In this document: positions 39,703-52,196 of the stretch, one piece after another
Numbering within the stretch: position 1 is the first letter of the stretch
Layout: each line of letters opens with the position of its first letter
Assembly: GCA_036245525.1 (NCBI GenBank)
Contig: BTPG01000004.1
Span: 208,532,952-208,596,951 of the forward strand
DNA: 64,000 bases
DNA from: Semisulcospira habei
Lineage: Eukaryota > Mollusca > Gastropoda > Semisulcospiridae
Reading direction: 5' to 3'
Made by a program: the position numbers and the translations under genes
Notes under the pieces: generated by a model
The model's database searches: none
The model's input: only the letters and a program-made list of their open reading frames with translations
What the model was told of the DNA's origin: nothing

Positions 39703-41278
39703 GTACAGAGTGTGTATGTTTCAAATTTTAAGCCAGGTTAGAATCATCCCTAGATGCGCATAAGGACCCTTGACGTCTGGCTTTTTTTCTGTAGGTATAG
39801 ATGTTACAAATTAGGGCTGGTAGGAGTAATTGAAAGCAAGTAGTGCTTTTTTGTATCACTTTTGTGGAGTCCCAGTGGATGTTGTCATTTCGAGGGTAGC
39901 GACATTTTAAGTGTGCTTGACTACTGGCATTGATCTTCTTTCTGTTGCACATTTCAGGGGCAGTCAGGACCACCAACAAGAGATCTGGGTGGACCAAGGG
40001 ACTTTTTCTGGACTATACAAGGGAATCTGGATGGACCAAGGGACAGTGCTAGGAATTCACAGATATCAGGTGCAGGTTTTTTATATTTCAATTCTTAAGC
40101 CAGGTTAGGGTCATTCCTAGATGCACATTAAGATCCCTGACATTTGGCTTTTTAGCTCAAATTATAGATGTTAAAGATTCAGGCTGGCAGGGTTAAGGAG
40201 TAATTGTAAGCAAATAGGCTTTTCATATCATTTTTGTAGTATCCCAGTGGATGGTGTCAGGTGTAGAATAGCGACATTTGTAATCTGCTTGATGCTCCCA
40301 TTGCCTGCTTGGAGGCGTTATGCTTCTTTCTGTTGCATATTTCAGGAGCATTCTGGACCACCAACAAGGGATCCGGGCAGACCAAGGGAATTTGCCAAAA
40401 TTTTACAAGGGAATGTGGACGGACCAAGGGACACCTAGGACTCCACATCTCACTTCCATCAGGTGCAGAGTACTTTTGTTTCAATTCTTAAGCCAGGTTA
40501 TGCGCATGGGGACCCTTTGCATCTGGCACTTTTGCTCTGATTATAGATGTTAAGCTTAGTGCTTGTAATATTAAGGAGTTATTGTAAGCAAGTAGTGCTT
40601 TTTGTATCACTTTTTGTAGAATCCCAGTGGATGGTGTAAGATTTAGAGTATCAACATTATAGTCTGCTTGATACTCACATTGCTTCCCAGAAGGCATTAC
40701 CGTAAATTTTCAACTGCCCTAAATATTAAACCACAAGTTCCTTTTGAAGATTTTTCAGCAAAATGAAAACTTGAAAATTATTCAACCAGCACTAAAAAAA
40801 AATAATAATTAAAAAAAAATAAAAAGACAAAGTGAGTGTGTAGTGATCGACAAGGATATAATTATATCAAACACCAGCTTTGTTCTTGCAACCGTGTTCT
40901 AAGCATTGAGTCACAGCCCTGATTTCGAATGGCACAGTGGATGCTCAGGATGAAAGTCTGAAAATTAGGTTAGGTTCACAGTGATTGGCAACACATAGTC
41001 CCCTACCCTCCCCTTATGGGACCTCCCATTTTGGATGACACACGGCTGTTAGTGTTTCAACTCAAACCAGGTAAAAACAGGTGTCTCAGTCAATCAACCT
41101 TTTCAAAACTCCTAAATATTTGACCATTGGAAATATTTGAAATCGAAAAAATTGCATGTAAAAAGTGGTCGAATATTTAGACTTGTTTCTGTTGCAGATC
41201 TCAGGGGTAGTCAGGACCCACAAAGGATCTGGGTGGATCATCATGGAATGACTCAAGCACCATCACCCTGGTTACCCT

Positions 41279-41761
41279 GTGATGACTCCTGATGACTTTT
41301 CACAACACACCTGCATCTTCAAGGAAGTGTTTTGGGGTGCTGCACCCTCTTGCAGCTCATTGCAAGTCTTTGCCACACAGTGCACAACAGACTGCACACA
41401 CTTAATTCACCATGAACTCAGGCAGTGGTCATCTATTTCATGGATCTCAAACTGTCGTCTTTATCTGGCAGAGGACAATCCTATGCTACAAGCCACCCAC
41501 AGTTGTAAAATGTTGCTTTTTCTTTTGTGGTATGGCTGGCTGTGCACTATATCCTCAGTCTGCTCGTTGTCCACAAATGGTTCATTATCAGTAAATGGTC
41601 AGCTGTCCCCCAGAGTTTTATGTGGAGGCTTACACCCCTGGCCAGACTTACTGATGCTGTGGGTGGAAGAGTGTGCGTGCTGGAAGATGTGTTCTGGCGG
41701 TGGTCTGCATTGCTGGACGTGTGGCTTGAACTGTTGCCTTCATCCTATATCAAGCATATGA
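41279..41761 (+). other. Unidentified 160-codon open frame
   Basis: Open frame between the unit array and the I-like LINE. Rich in Cys and Trp, with no motif I recognise and no splice context. Near its end lies a ~45-bp motif (ATGATGTTCC, CTGCATGACAGCCACA) that recurs at 56005 and 56197, so it may be repeat-derived. Confidence 0.2.
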
Positions 41762-43327
41762 TGTTCCTTTTCTGCATGACAGCCACAATTTACAAATACA
41801 TAACCCTGTTGTGTCGCCAAGAGAAGAAAACGTTCTGACTCTCATTGTAGACCTGTCAAAAGCATTCGAGAAAGTGCTGTAAAAGGGGCCTCAAAAAGAA
41901 AGTTTGCAGCACTATGTTTGCATAGATCCAGAACTATCTGTTTGACAGAAGTGCATAGGTGAAACTGGAGGGCCATAAAAGCAACCTAGTCAAGCTGCAT
42001 GATGGAGTCCCCCATGGGGTAATGATCTCGCTGAAACTGTTCATCATATTCATCGACGACATCACAGACAAGTTAACCCCTACCCTCCCCCCCCCACCCC
42101 CACCACCCCTATCCCCATCCCCACTCCCACCCCCACTTTTCAAGGGTACTGCATGCAGTGGACCTTTCAGCTGAACACACAGCCACAGCTACCATTCGCA
42201 TGCAGAACTCCCATCAACACGATCAGCAAGTGGGGAGATACCAATCCATCAACAGGCTGAAAACCCAAGCCACATGCTTCACCCTCTCTACCAAGCCAGA
42301 GACCTTTAAACTCCTTCTGAACGATGAGGAATTGCCCAAAAATGACAAACCCATCTACTTTGGAGTACGATGTGACAAAAAACTCACTTGGAAGCCCCAC
42401 CTGGCCGACATGAAGCTAAAGTTATTAGAAAAATGGCCATCATGAAGAAACTGGCGGGCTCAAAGTGGAGTGCCAACAGCAAAACCCTAACTCAGGTCTG
42501 CACTGCAGCTGTTAGATCACACATGGGCAACAGCTGCAAATCCAACACAGGATGACTTACCAAAGGGCAGAATACTGGCCTACAGGAGCAATCAGGACCA
42601 CACCAGTCAAGGAGTTAGAAAAACAAGTCTGCACTCGCTGGAAGAAAGATGAGAGGAAAAGATCCTAAAACATCCCAGAAGAATAAACGCTTGCCATCCA
42701 GTCCCCTGTTCTCTAAACCCCAGGAGTTCACCAAGAACAGACTGTAAAGACAGAGTCTCAACCACATCGCCAAACAGCTGGAGAGACAATACAAGGAAGT
42801 GCTATACAGAGCATGTTGGAGGCTGAACCACTTCAGGACTGCGAGGACTGGAGAACAGAGCTACCTAAAATAGAGCTAAATCTACCAGGAATTGACACCA
42901 AAAAAAATACACACAGTCAGAACTAAAAATCACTACTAGAAATGCTAGACAGAGACTATCACACTGACACATAGACTCGTGCATACACAGACGGTTCTGC
43001 TGAAGATTCTGTCAAAAACGGCGGAGAATGGGTGTACATAGCATTTCCAGATGGCAGACGTATCTCTAGATCCATCCCAACTGGAAGAACATACTCAACA
43101 AATTTCCGAGCAGAAGCATGTGCTGTGCTAGAAGCAGCCAAAGTCCCTCTACAGGAGAAACCATCCCCACACATGCAGTTGACCTTTCCATCTGGACGGC
43201 AGCTGAACACAGCCACAGCTACCATTCGCATGCAGAACGCTGTCAACACGATCAGCAAGTGGGCAGACAACAGGCTGAAGACCCAAGCCACGTGCTTCAC
43301 CCTCTCAACCAAGCCAGAGACCTTTAA

Positions 43328-43752
43328 AGCTGAGGTGCAATGAGAAAAACCCGCCCAGCGCGTGTTTTAAAAAGACTACAGGACCCAGCTTGGGCCCTGC
43401 CCCTAAGTGGGTCAAATCGGTTCGTAACACAGTTGACGGAGTTGGCAACTGCGTATCCCGAGCTTGCAAAACTCTCGGAAAACGACAGACCACTTCCTGT
43501 TGCACGGAAATCATCGCGATTAGCAGATCGGACAACAGCAGACGATTCTGTGACACTTTGAAACTGACCGACAGCCACGGATTTTACGCGCTGGGGACTA
43601 TGTGGCAGAATGCGCGGCTGTACATGCTGTAAGTATGACTCCTGACACTTTGTAGTTGTGAACGAATTTTTTCAACACGTACCTCCAGTCCAATATAGGC
43701 TAATATAAATAAATAAAGAAGCATTGTGATGTACAACCAATACAGTAAATTG

Positions 43753-43833
<81 letters not shown>

Positions 43834-44381
43834 CGACTGTTTACATAGATGCCAAAAGATACAAGGTCGCCATGGGTCAAGCTGATTTTTAGTAGCTGCC
43901 CTTCGTATGGAGAAAAAAATTTGCTGTAGGCCACTCCAGATGAAAAGATATAACAACAAACACTAAACGACAAATAACCCCTCCTTCCTCACCCTTCCGA
44001 TATCATATAAGCAGGCTGTACTGTGTAACTTACGGATAGCTCGGCCTGGTCCATATCCAGTGTGCGTCCAGGCAAGGCACAAATGGCCTGCTCTGTCCGT
44101 CGGGTGGTCGAGTGTCGTCTGCTACTGTTGATATCAGTAAAAATATCGCTGGTTTAGATCAGTGATCGCGGTGCCCACTCGCTGCAAACAGGAAGTGGCC
44201 TGTCTTTTTCACGGGAGTTTTGCCAGCACGACAAACGCAGTTGAAAACTCAGTCAACTAAGTCAGTTGCAAACCGGTTTGCCGAAGTTAGCCGAACGTTC
44301 ACGAAGACAGGGCCCTCGCTGGGTCCTGCAAAGTTTTTTTAAAACACGTGCGGGGCGGAGTTTTGTGACTGTTTCTCAGCT
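43328..44381 (-). mobile_element. 1.05-kb TTAA MITE, copy 1
   Basis: The ends AGCTGAG and CTCAGCT are flanked by TTAA (43324-43327 and 44382-44385). The same LINE sequence at 42306 shows the uninterrupted ACCTTTAAACTCC. It contains (GA)n at about 43756-43831. No transposase. TTAA targeting fits piggyBac or Kolobok, but the ends do not start CCC. Confidence 0.85.
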
Positions 44382-44451
44382 TTAAACTCCTTCTGAACGG
44401 TGAGGAATTGCCAAAAGAGGATAAACCCATCTACCTTGGAGTACGACGTGA

Positions 44452-44500
<49 letters not shown>
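44452..44500 (+). repeat. Poly(A) expansion inside a LINE codon run
   Basis: An A tract of about 49 nt replaces the few Lys codons seen at 42378 (DKKLTWK). Confidence 0.9.
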
Positions 44501-44501
<1 letters not shown>

Positions 44502-45211
44502 GCACTTGGAAGCCCCACCTGGCTCACGCTGAAACTAAAGCCATTAGAAAAATGGCCCTCATGAAGAAACTGGTGTGCTCAAAGTGGAGTGTCAACAGCA
44601 AAATCCTAATTCAGGTCTACACTGCAGCTGTTAGACCACACATTGGCAACAGCTGCAAAATCCAACACAGGACGAAATACCAAAGGGCAGAATAGTGGCC
44701 AACGCATCATGACAGGAGCAAGCAGTACCAGACCAGTCAAGGAGTTAGAAAAACAAGTCTGCACTCGCTGGAAGAAAGACGAGAGGAAAAGATCCTAAAA
44801 CAGTCCCAGAAGAATAAACCCTTGCCAACACAGGACGACTTACCAAACACAGGAGAACCCATCCCCACACACAGCTATCCTGACCAACAGCCGCTCTCTT
44901 CTCCAGGCTCTGCAGAGGGGGCAAGCTGCTGCAGGACATCATTACTTGGCTGCATGAGCTCAGCAGACAGACCACTGTTCTTCAGTGGATTCCCGCACAC
45001 TGTGGAACCATGAGAAATGAACAAGCAGACCGCCTGTCAAGGCAGGAAGCACGCTTCAGCATCCAGCACATCAAATGTCCTACAGCGAATGCAAAGCCAT
45101 CATCAAGAACAGATGCCAGACACAGTGGAACGCTAGGCTGCACATCATCAGTGAAGAAGATGATCCCAAGCTCCTGGACAGATCAGAACAAACCACCATC
45201 TTCAGACTAAG

Positions 45212-46117
45212 TGTGATGAAGCTCTATGCTTGTGCATAGTGCTCGCACAATAGGATTAGTACGGTACGGTTTCTGTTAATGGTTTGTTGGTGCCAATAGT
45301 CCGTGTGGCACTCGACGCACGGGAAATCTGTAAGACATGGTTAGCACGGGATTTTTAGTGAGTTCTGTTTAGTGAGTTCTAGGCGGAAGCTGTGACTGTC
45401 AGAGGTCTAGATCGGTAGTGCGGGCTGTCTTGTCGTATGGAACGGTTGTGTTTGAGTTACCTAGCCCGCATTCCAAGACTCTGAAGCCTAGATTTCAGGT
45501 ATGTTTCTATAAACGTAGTATTGATAGTTGTTTAGTTAAAGACAGTATGCGTGGTAAGATTAAAGCTGAGAAACAGTCAAAAAACTCCGCCCCGCACGTG
45601 TTTTAAAAAAACTTTGCAGGACCCAGCGAGGGCCCTGTCTTCGTGAACGTTCGGCTAACTTCGGCAAACCGGTTTGGAACTCAGTTGACTCAGTTTTCAA
45701 CTGCGTTTGTCGTGCTGGCAAAACTCCCGTGAAAAAGACAGGCCACTTCCTGTATGCAGCGCGGAGTGGTCACCGCGATCACTGATCTAAACCAGCGATA
45801 TTTCTACTGACAGCAACAGTAGCAGACGACACTCGACCACCCGACGGACAGAGCAGGCCATTTGTGTCTTGCCTGGACGCACACTGGATATGGACCAGGC
45901 CGAGCTATCCGTAAGTTACACAGCACAGCCTGAAGCTTTATTCGATATCGGAAGGGTGAGGAAGGAGGGCCGGTTATTTGTCGTTTTGTGTTTGTTGTTA
46001 TATCTTTTCATCTGGAGTGGCCTACAGCAAAAAAAATTCTCCATACGAAGGGCAGCTACTAAAAATCAGCTTGACCCATGGCGACCTTGTATCTTTTGGC
46101 ATCTATGTAAACAGTCG

Positions 46118-46212
<95 letters not shown>

Positions 46213-47565
46213 CAATTTACTGTGTTGGTTGTACATCACAATGCTTCTTTATTTATTTATATTAGCCTATATTGGACTGGAGGTACGTGTTGAAAAAATT
46301 CGTTCACAACTACAAAGTGTCAGGAGTCATACTTACAGCATGTACAGCCGTACATTCTGCCATCATAGTCCCCAACGCGTAATATCCGTGGCTGTTGGTC
46401 AGTTTCAAAGTGTCACAGAATCGTCTGCTGTTGTCCGATCTGCTAATCGCGATGATTTCCGTGCAACAGGAAGTGGTCTGTCGTTTTCCGAGAGTTTTGC
46501 AAGCTCGGGATACGCAGTTGCCAACTCCGTCAACTGTGTTACGAACCGATTTGACCCACTTAGGGGCAGGGCCCAAGCTGGGTCCTGTAGAGTCTTTTTA
46601 AAACACGCGCTGGGCGGGTTTTTCTCATTGCACCTCAGCTTTAATGTGGTTGTATAGCGGTGTTCCGGTTTGGTATAGTTATAGTATGTTTAGAATTCGG
46701 TGAAGTAACCGGTGTTTTGTATACAGTTGTTTACCGAGTTAGATGACTAAAGGAATATGAAGTGTGTATGTTTAAGCCACTATGAAGATAGTACCTGGTT
46801 GGGTAAGCATAGTCTTTTCCAGGGTATAAAGTAAGGTATAGCAAGAGTGTCAGTTAGGCTATAGTCTGTTTCAAGATAGTGACAGAGATATGGGGGTGAT
46901 ACGAAACTAGTTTATGAAGCACGTGTGTGTGTGTGAATGAACGTGTGAGTTATTTGTACTATCAGCCAGGTTACGTGACGTTTCTCATTGATCCAATATG
47001 TTGTGTGTTTAGCAAGTGTTACGTTGGGACTTTTAGTCTATTCAGAGTTCTTGTAACAAGAGTGGAAAGACGGACGCCGAGACGTCGAGTCGCAGGTGGG
47101 ACCTACGTGAGGTCATCCCTCCAGCTCTTCTGAGAGTGAGTCTGACTGGGAACCAAGACACCCAAGTCCAAGCGAGAACTGAGTACCGTACGAGAACAAG
47201 GACGTCCGTGCCCAGAGAGACAGGACGGCAATAAGCGTACGACGAAGGACTTTCACGCCTAGACGTGAGAAGGACCAACGTAACCAGGCAACAACATCAC
47301 ACAGGTTGGAGGCAATGTGAGACTAAGACCTAACCTGGCAAAGATATTGTGATACGTGTGTGGTGTGATAATAGAACAGTGTATATAGTGGATAATCATT
47401 TAAGTCGTTCTTTTCATTTATAGTGTATAAAGGTTACTTTAGAAAGGGAGCCCGTGTGTTGTGTTTTACCGCATGAATGCGCCCGTCTGAGTCAGTGGCG
47501 GTGTATGCGTCTGTTGCGTGAGAGTCTGTGCGTACGACTGTGGGCAAGTCTGCGTGCGTTACAGT
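45212..47565 (+). repeat. 5' LTR of gypsy element 2 (with TTAA MITE)
   Basis: It starts TGTGATGAAGCTC and ends near GCGTTACAGT. About 1274 bp without the MITE, almost identical to the 3' LTR. GGTGACCC follows as the primer-binding candidate. Confidence 0.85.
45564..46640 (+). mobile_element. 1.08-kb TTAA MITE, copy 2
   Basis: Opposite orientation to copy 1 and highly similar apart from a longer (CT)n at 46121-46210. Flanked by TTAA (45560-45563 and 46641-46644). The 3' LTR at about 54380 has a single GATTAATG, the empty site. Confidence 0.88.
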
Positions 47566-48417
47566 GGTGACCCTGTTTTAGCGGTTGGTTAGAAGTATTT
47601 GCGAGCGATAGTGAGTAGCGATTTTAGAGTAGGATTTGTTGCTATGTGCATGTTGTTGTGTTAGATTCCCCTCTCCGATTCTAGGGGGTAAGATCCGTTA
47701 TTTCTGTAGTTTTCTGGATCTTACGAGGAGTTAATTCTTGTTTCTTCCTTTTGTATAGGTAGTGTTCTTTTTCCTTGCTCTTCTTTCTATCGTTCTTATT
47801 TTTCGTTCCATCTGGACGTCAAAGTAGGTCACTGTTTTTTCCATAGTTTGTTGATATTGTTGTAAGTTCTCATTTTTAAGTTTTGCTGTTGATTTGGTTG
47901 TGGTATTTGTATTTTTACGTGCTCAAGTTTGGGAGGTTGTAGTAAATATGGAAGTAGACCCGGTAGAGGCTTACATTAAACAGGGTGAAAGGTTAGGACT
48001 TAAGGATGAAAAACTTTTTGACTATGTGGAGAAATGTAGGGATAGGGAGGATAGAGCGAGAGAAAGAGAAGCTCAGAGAGAAGAAAGAGAAGCTCAGAGA
48101 GAAAGAGAAGAGAGAGAAAGAGTCCTAAAGGAGAAAGAGATAGAAGCTCAGAGAGAAAGGGAAGAGAGAGAAAGAGTACTTAAGAAAGAGGAACTAGAGG
48201 TTCAGAAAGCCTTAAAGGTGAAAGAGTTAGAGGTTCAGAGGGTGAGGGACGAGAAAGAATTAGAAATTCGTAGACTTAGAGAGGAGAAAGAGTTGGAAAT
48301 GCAGATACAGAGGGAGGAGAAAGAGCTAGAAATTCAGAGAGAGAGAGAGAGAGAAGAGAAAGAAAGAGTCCTAAAGGAGAAAGAGTTAGAAGTACAGAGA
48401 GAAGAGAGAGCATTTAA

Positions 48418-48548
48418 GACGAGAAGTCTCTAGCATTTCAGAGAGAGAAAGACGAGAAGTCTCTAGCATTTCAGAGAGAGAAAGACGAGAAGTCTCTAGC
48501 ATTTCAGAGAGAGAAGAACGAGAAGTCTCTAGCGTTTCAGAGAGAGAG
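48418..48548 (+). repeat. 33-bp tandem repeat in gag coiled coil
   Basis: About four units of GACGAGAAGTCTCTAGCATT and a following CAGAGAGAGAAA, each coding for one 11-residue step. Confidence 0.85.
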
Positions 48549-48914
48549 AAAGACGAGAGGGAACATGCTTTAAGAGATGATGATGATGAAACTTTATTTT
48601 TCAACGGTAAAAAGTTTTGACAGAAAACAAATCGCCATTTTACAAACTTGCCGTTGCTAACATCTACAGGATAAAAAAGAAGGGAAACTATAAAATATAT
48701 ATGTACATACAAAACCCAATAGCATCATTTTATACAGAAAAAATAATAATACTCATCACATACACATGCACAGACGCACGCACGCGCGCCGCTCACACAT
48801 ACATCCACACGCACAAACAAACACGAGCACACACACACACGCGCACACACATATAAAAACCATCTGTATGAAATACGTGAGGTACAGGAAATATTACAGT
48901 ACCTGAGAAACGTA

Positions 48915-50927
48915 CTAAGTCTGACTCATCAGGTAATCAAAAAGTTTTGTTTTAAAACTTCCTGTTGAGGTAATAGTTTTCAAATGTGCAGGGATGGAAT
49001 TCCAAGCAAACGGACCAGAGAATGACATACTAGTTTTATAAAGGTCAATTCTTGGCAGTGGTAGGGGTAAGGTATTGTTTCTTGAGGTCCGTTCACGTTC
49101 TTGGTGAGATATAAATTTAGTGGTTAGATACTGGGGTGTCATATTATTCAGTATCTTATGCATATAGACGCATTTGTTTAATGTAAGTTGCTGACGTAGA
49201 CTGAGAATGTTTAAATATCTAAATTTGTCTGTGGTAGGGATGGGGCGTCTATCTATCATTTTTACAGCTCTTTTGTATATGGAGTTTAATCTCTTCATGT
49301 GGACATCACTGCAGCCGTCCCACACTGTGGAGACATAATCAACATGGGACTTTATATGAGCATGAAAAAACAATTTACGGGTATTTGTATCCGTTACATG
49401 TCTAAGCTGGGACAATAAGAAAGTGTTTTTAGCAATGGTCTTACAAACAGCATTTATATGGGTCTCCCAGCACAGTTGATCATCAACATGTATTCCTAAG
49501 AATTTACGCTCAGTGACTTGTTCAACAGGTTCAGCGTTTAATTGTAATTGTAATGGCTGTAGTCGGCGTTGATGTTTTTGCCGCGTGGCGATTAAGATAC
49601 TCTTTGTTTTTGCTGGGTGAAGAACCATATGGTTCTGTCTACACCAGTCAGATACCTCATTGAGACTGCATTGTAAACTATGGCTAATGTCCGTCGTTTT
49701 TTTGCCAGAAACATGAAGACTCGTATCGTCAGCAAATAGATTACAATTAACGTCAGAATTAGTGATATGCAACGGTAGATCATTAATAAATAGTATGAAT
49801 AGAAGAGGGCCCAAAATAGATCCCTGGGGGACGCCGTATTTTACATTTCCTTGCTTAGAGTATCTTCCATGGGCGTACACCATTTGTTTTCTGTCTTCGA
49901 GATATGATCGGAAGAATTCTATAGCGGTTGCGTCCAAGTGATAAACTGTTAGCTTATTTAGGAGAATGTCATGGTCCACAAGGTCAAACGCCTTTTTAAG
50001 GTCTAAGAAAACTGCTCCTGACATCAGGCTTTTATTGATTGATTCCAGCCAGCTGTCTACAATATGTGTCAGTGCTGACTGACAAGAATGTTTCGGTCTA
50101 AAACCAGACTGGTGAATATTAAGTAATTTACCTTTTTCCAGAAAATCAAGGAGATGTTTTTGAATGTGCTTTTCAAGGGGTTTTGACAAAGCTGACAGAA
50201 GGGAGATTGGACGATAGTTATTAATATCTTCAAGATCTTTTGATTTAGGGATTGGGATTACCTTTGCTTCTTTAAGAATGGTTGGAAATGTACTTTGCTT
50301 TATGCAGAGGTTGAAAATATATGTTAGTGATTCTACTGTATACGGTAATGAGATTTTTAGGGTTTTATTATCAATACCATCAATGCCAGCAGACTTTTTG
50401 TTGGGCATGCTAGAAATATATCTGCCGACTTCCGCAACTGTAATATCAGGGATGGTGAAAGTATTTGATATAGTTGTTTTTTTAAAGTGTTCTCTGAAAG
50501 AACTCGGCACTTCATACGGTTTACTGTTATTTGCAGCTGACAATGCCAATATTTCGGCTGTCGTTAAGAAATGGTTATTTAATATATCAGCTGACATATG
50601 AGATGGGATTTCGGGTGCTGATTTACCCTTTGTTATGACGTTCAGAGCTTTCCAAACAGATGCCGTGTCCTTTTTGTCTCGAATCATTTGTTGGAAAAAA
50701 GACTTCTTAGACGCTCTAACTAAATATTTGACACGATTGCGTTGTGTTTTGTATTCTTCGTACTTTTGCTCTTTTTTCAGTTTGTCTCTAAATGACATGG
50801 CCTGCTTGATATCCGCTGTTAACCACGGTGGTATGGTGGAATGTTTAACTCGTTTTTCACGTATTGGCGCATGTTTATTGAGTACACTGAGAAACAGATC
50901 CATCCAGCACGACAAGGCACTGTCAGG
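48915..50927 (-). pseudogene. L2/CR1-like LINE reverse transcriptase half of ORF2
   Basis: Uninterrupted frame of about 670 codons: PPWLTADIKQAM linker, AKVIPIPKSKDLEDINNYRP, HQSGFRPKHSCQSAL, AVFLDLKKAFDLVDHDILL, YGVPQGSILGPLLFILFINDL, and NLFADDTSLHVSG with the catalytic Asp pair. The thumb and C-terminal region end AWNSIPAHLK. It looks enzymatically complete, but the start is cut off by the SINE. Confidence 0.88.
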
Positions 50928-51321
50928 ATTGATTGATTGATTGATTGTACATTGCTTAACGTCCCGACAGCAACAAGGCTTTCTCAGGACGTGCCTGCAC
51001 TGCTTGTGAAAAAAAATAAATAAACAGAACATTGAATGTATGTCGCCAGCCGGTCAAATACATTAAATAAACCTAACACATGGGGCCTAAATAAAGCCAA
51101 GACCATTTAGCAACACACATCCAACATCAAGAGCTACAGGCAGTGCAGACAGTAGGGAGAGTTTTAAAAAGGCAAATACAGGTGAATGGACAAAGGGTAG
51201 ACAGAAACACATGCCCCAGAATAGAGAGAAAAACCCACCCTGTGGGGCTGACCAGGGTGACCCTGGGAACTAAAAAATACCTAACCCCACCCAAGTCCCC
51301 CAGGGCAGACCCGGGTGGGGT
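50928..51321 (-). mobile_element. SINE family B, full copy in the L2/CR1-like LINE
   Basis: It is flanked by GCACTGTCAGG (50917-50927 and 51322-51332). Same layout as 35490-35882, with an (ATCA)n tail on the minus strand. Innermost level of the nest. Confidence 0.92.
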
Positions 51322-52196
51322 GCACTGTCAGGAGATTGGTGATCATAAACCTCAGTAAACAAAGCATTGTGCAGGTCCCACAGAAATTCGTCTTTATTAA
51401 AGTGTTTAAAGGAGCGATATTTGATAGTTTTATGTCTTTTAGTTTTTTGCTTGTCTAGTTTCATGGAGACGTTACAACATACTGGGTTATGATCGCTAAC
51501 AGCTAAGGAGGGAACCTGCACATTTGATATTGTATCGTCATTTGTCACGTAAACGTGATCAGTTAAGGTTGAGGATGTAGATGTGGTTCTAGTGGGGTTT
51601 TTAACTAATTGTTTTAAACCGAATAAGGCTGTTGTTGATGCCCATGCAGCATGGTGCCCTTTGGGCTTAAGTAGGTCAATGTTAAAGTCGCCCAGAAGAA
51701 CAATGTTATCTTTACTTTGATTAACTTTATCCATCATTTCTACGAAGTCATCATACCAGTCCCAGTTGGCTGCTGGATTTCTATAGATAAAGCCAACAAG
51801 GACTGTGGGGGATTTAGATGTTTTCACCTCGACCCATAAACTTTCAACTTCGGCTGACTCTAAGTCCTGTCGTCGTTTAACGTTACTAATTATCGAATCA
51901 TGTATATATACTGCTAGTCCAGTGTGCTGGGGACTTGAGGCATCTCTGCGGAGTACTGAGAAGTTTGGAACTGAGATGGAGTTATCCCTGACAGTGCTTT
52001 TGAGCCTCGACTCGGATACACCAAAAACATGAAAATGTGTTGGCGTGTTTAAGAACACAGACAAATCTGGCACCTTATTAACTAAATGGTAAATGTTGAG
52101 GTGACCAATTCTCAACTCATCAGGTCGTTGTGGGGCAGTTTTTACATTATATTTTGGCATGTTGGTAACAGAACAAACGTAGCAATAATATTCCAA
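51322..52196 (-). pseudogene. L2/CR1-like LINE endonuclease half of ORF2
   Basis: APE-type motifs in order: LRIGHLNIYHL (Asn), FGVSESRL (Glu), LWVEVK, VGFIYRNP, LLGDFNIDLL (Asp/Asn), LTDHVYV and AVSDHNPV (Asp/His). Open from Met to the SINE junction with no stop. After the SINE and one copy of its duplication are ignored, it continues in frame into RT at 50927. Confidence 0.85.

Larger units (their letters stand above)
39150..41250 (+). repeat. Tandem array of ~390-bp exon-like units, plus orientation
   Basis: Units have exon-like segments at 39168-39293, 39577-39702, 39951-40069 and about 40339-40462, spaced 409, 374 and 388 bp. A last partial copy lies at 41198-41250 after about 500 bp of AT-rich sequence. 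The first two keep AG and GT borders; the third and fourth have lost the acceptor AG (CAC, CAT). Confidence 0.85.
41813..45211 (+). mobile_element. I-like LINE with RNase H, first part, rearranged
   Basis: RT traces are VDLSKAFEK (about 41850), HDGVPHGVMISLKLFIIFID (about 42000) and a downstream PIYFGVRCDKKLTWKPHL thumb block. RNase H begins AYTDGSAEDSV (42975). A second copy of the RT-thumb block (43175-44820) interrupts RNase H, whose end (LQWIPAHCGTMRNEQADRLS) is at about 44970-45035. A TTAA MITE (43328-44381) and gypsy element 2 split it. Many stops. Confidence 0.75.

Noticed and set aside
41813..45211. Host RNase H or RT gene
   Set aside because: Stops, duplications and LINE-type motif order show a dead retrotransposon.
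43584..46265. Open frames with Ser-Leu repeats
   Set aside because: They are translations of (CT)n or (GA)n microsatellites.
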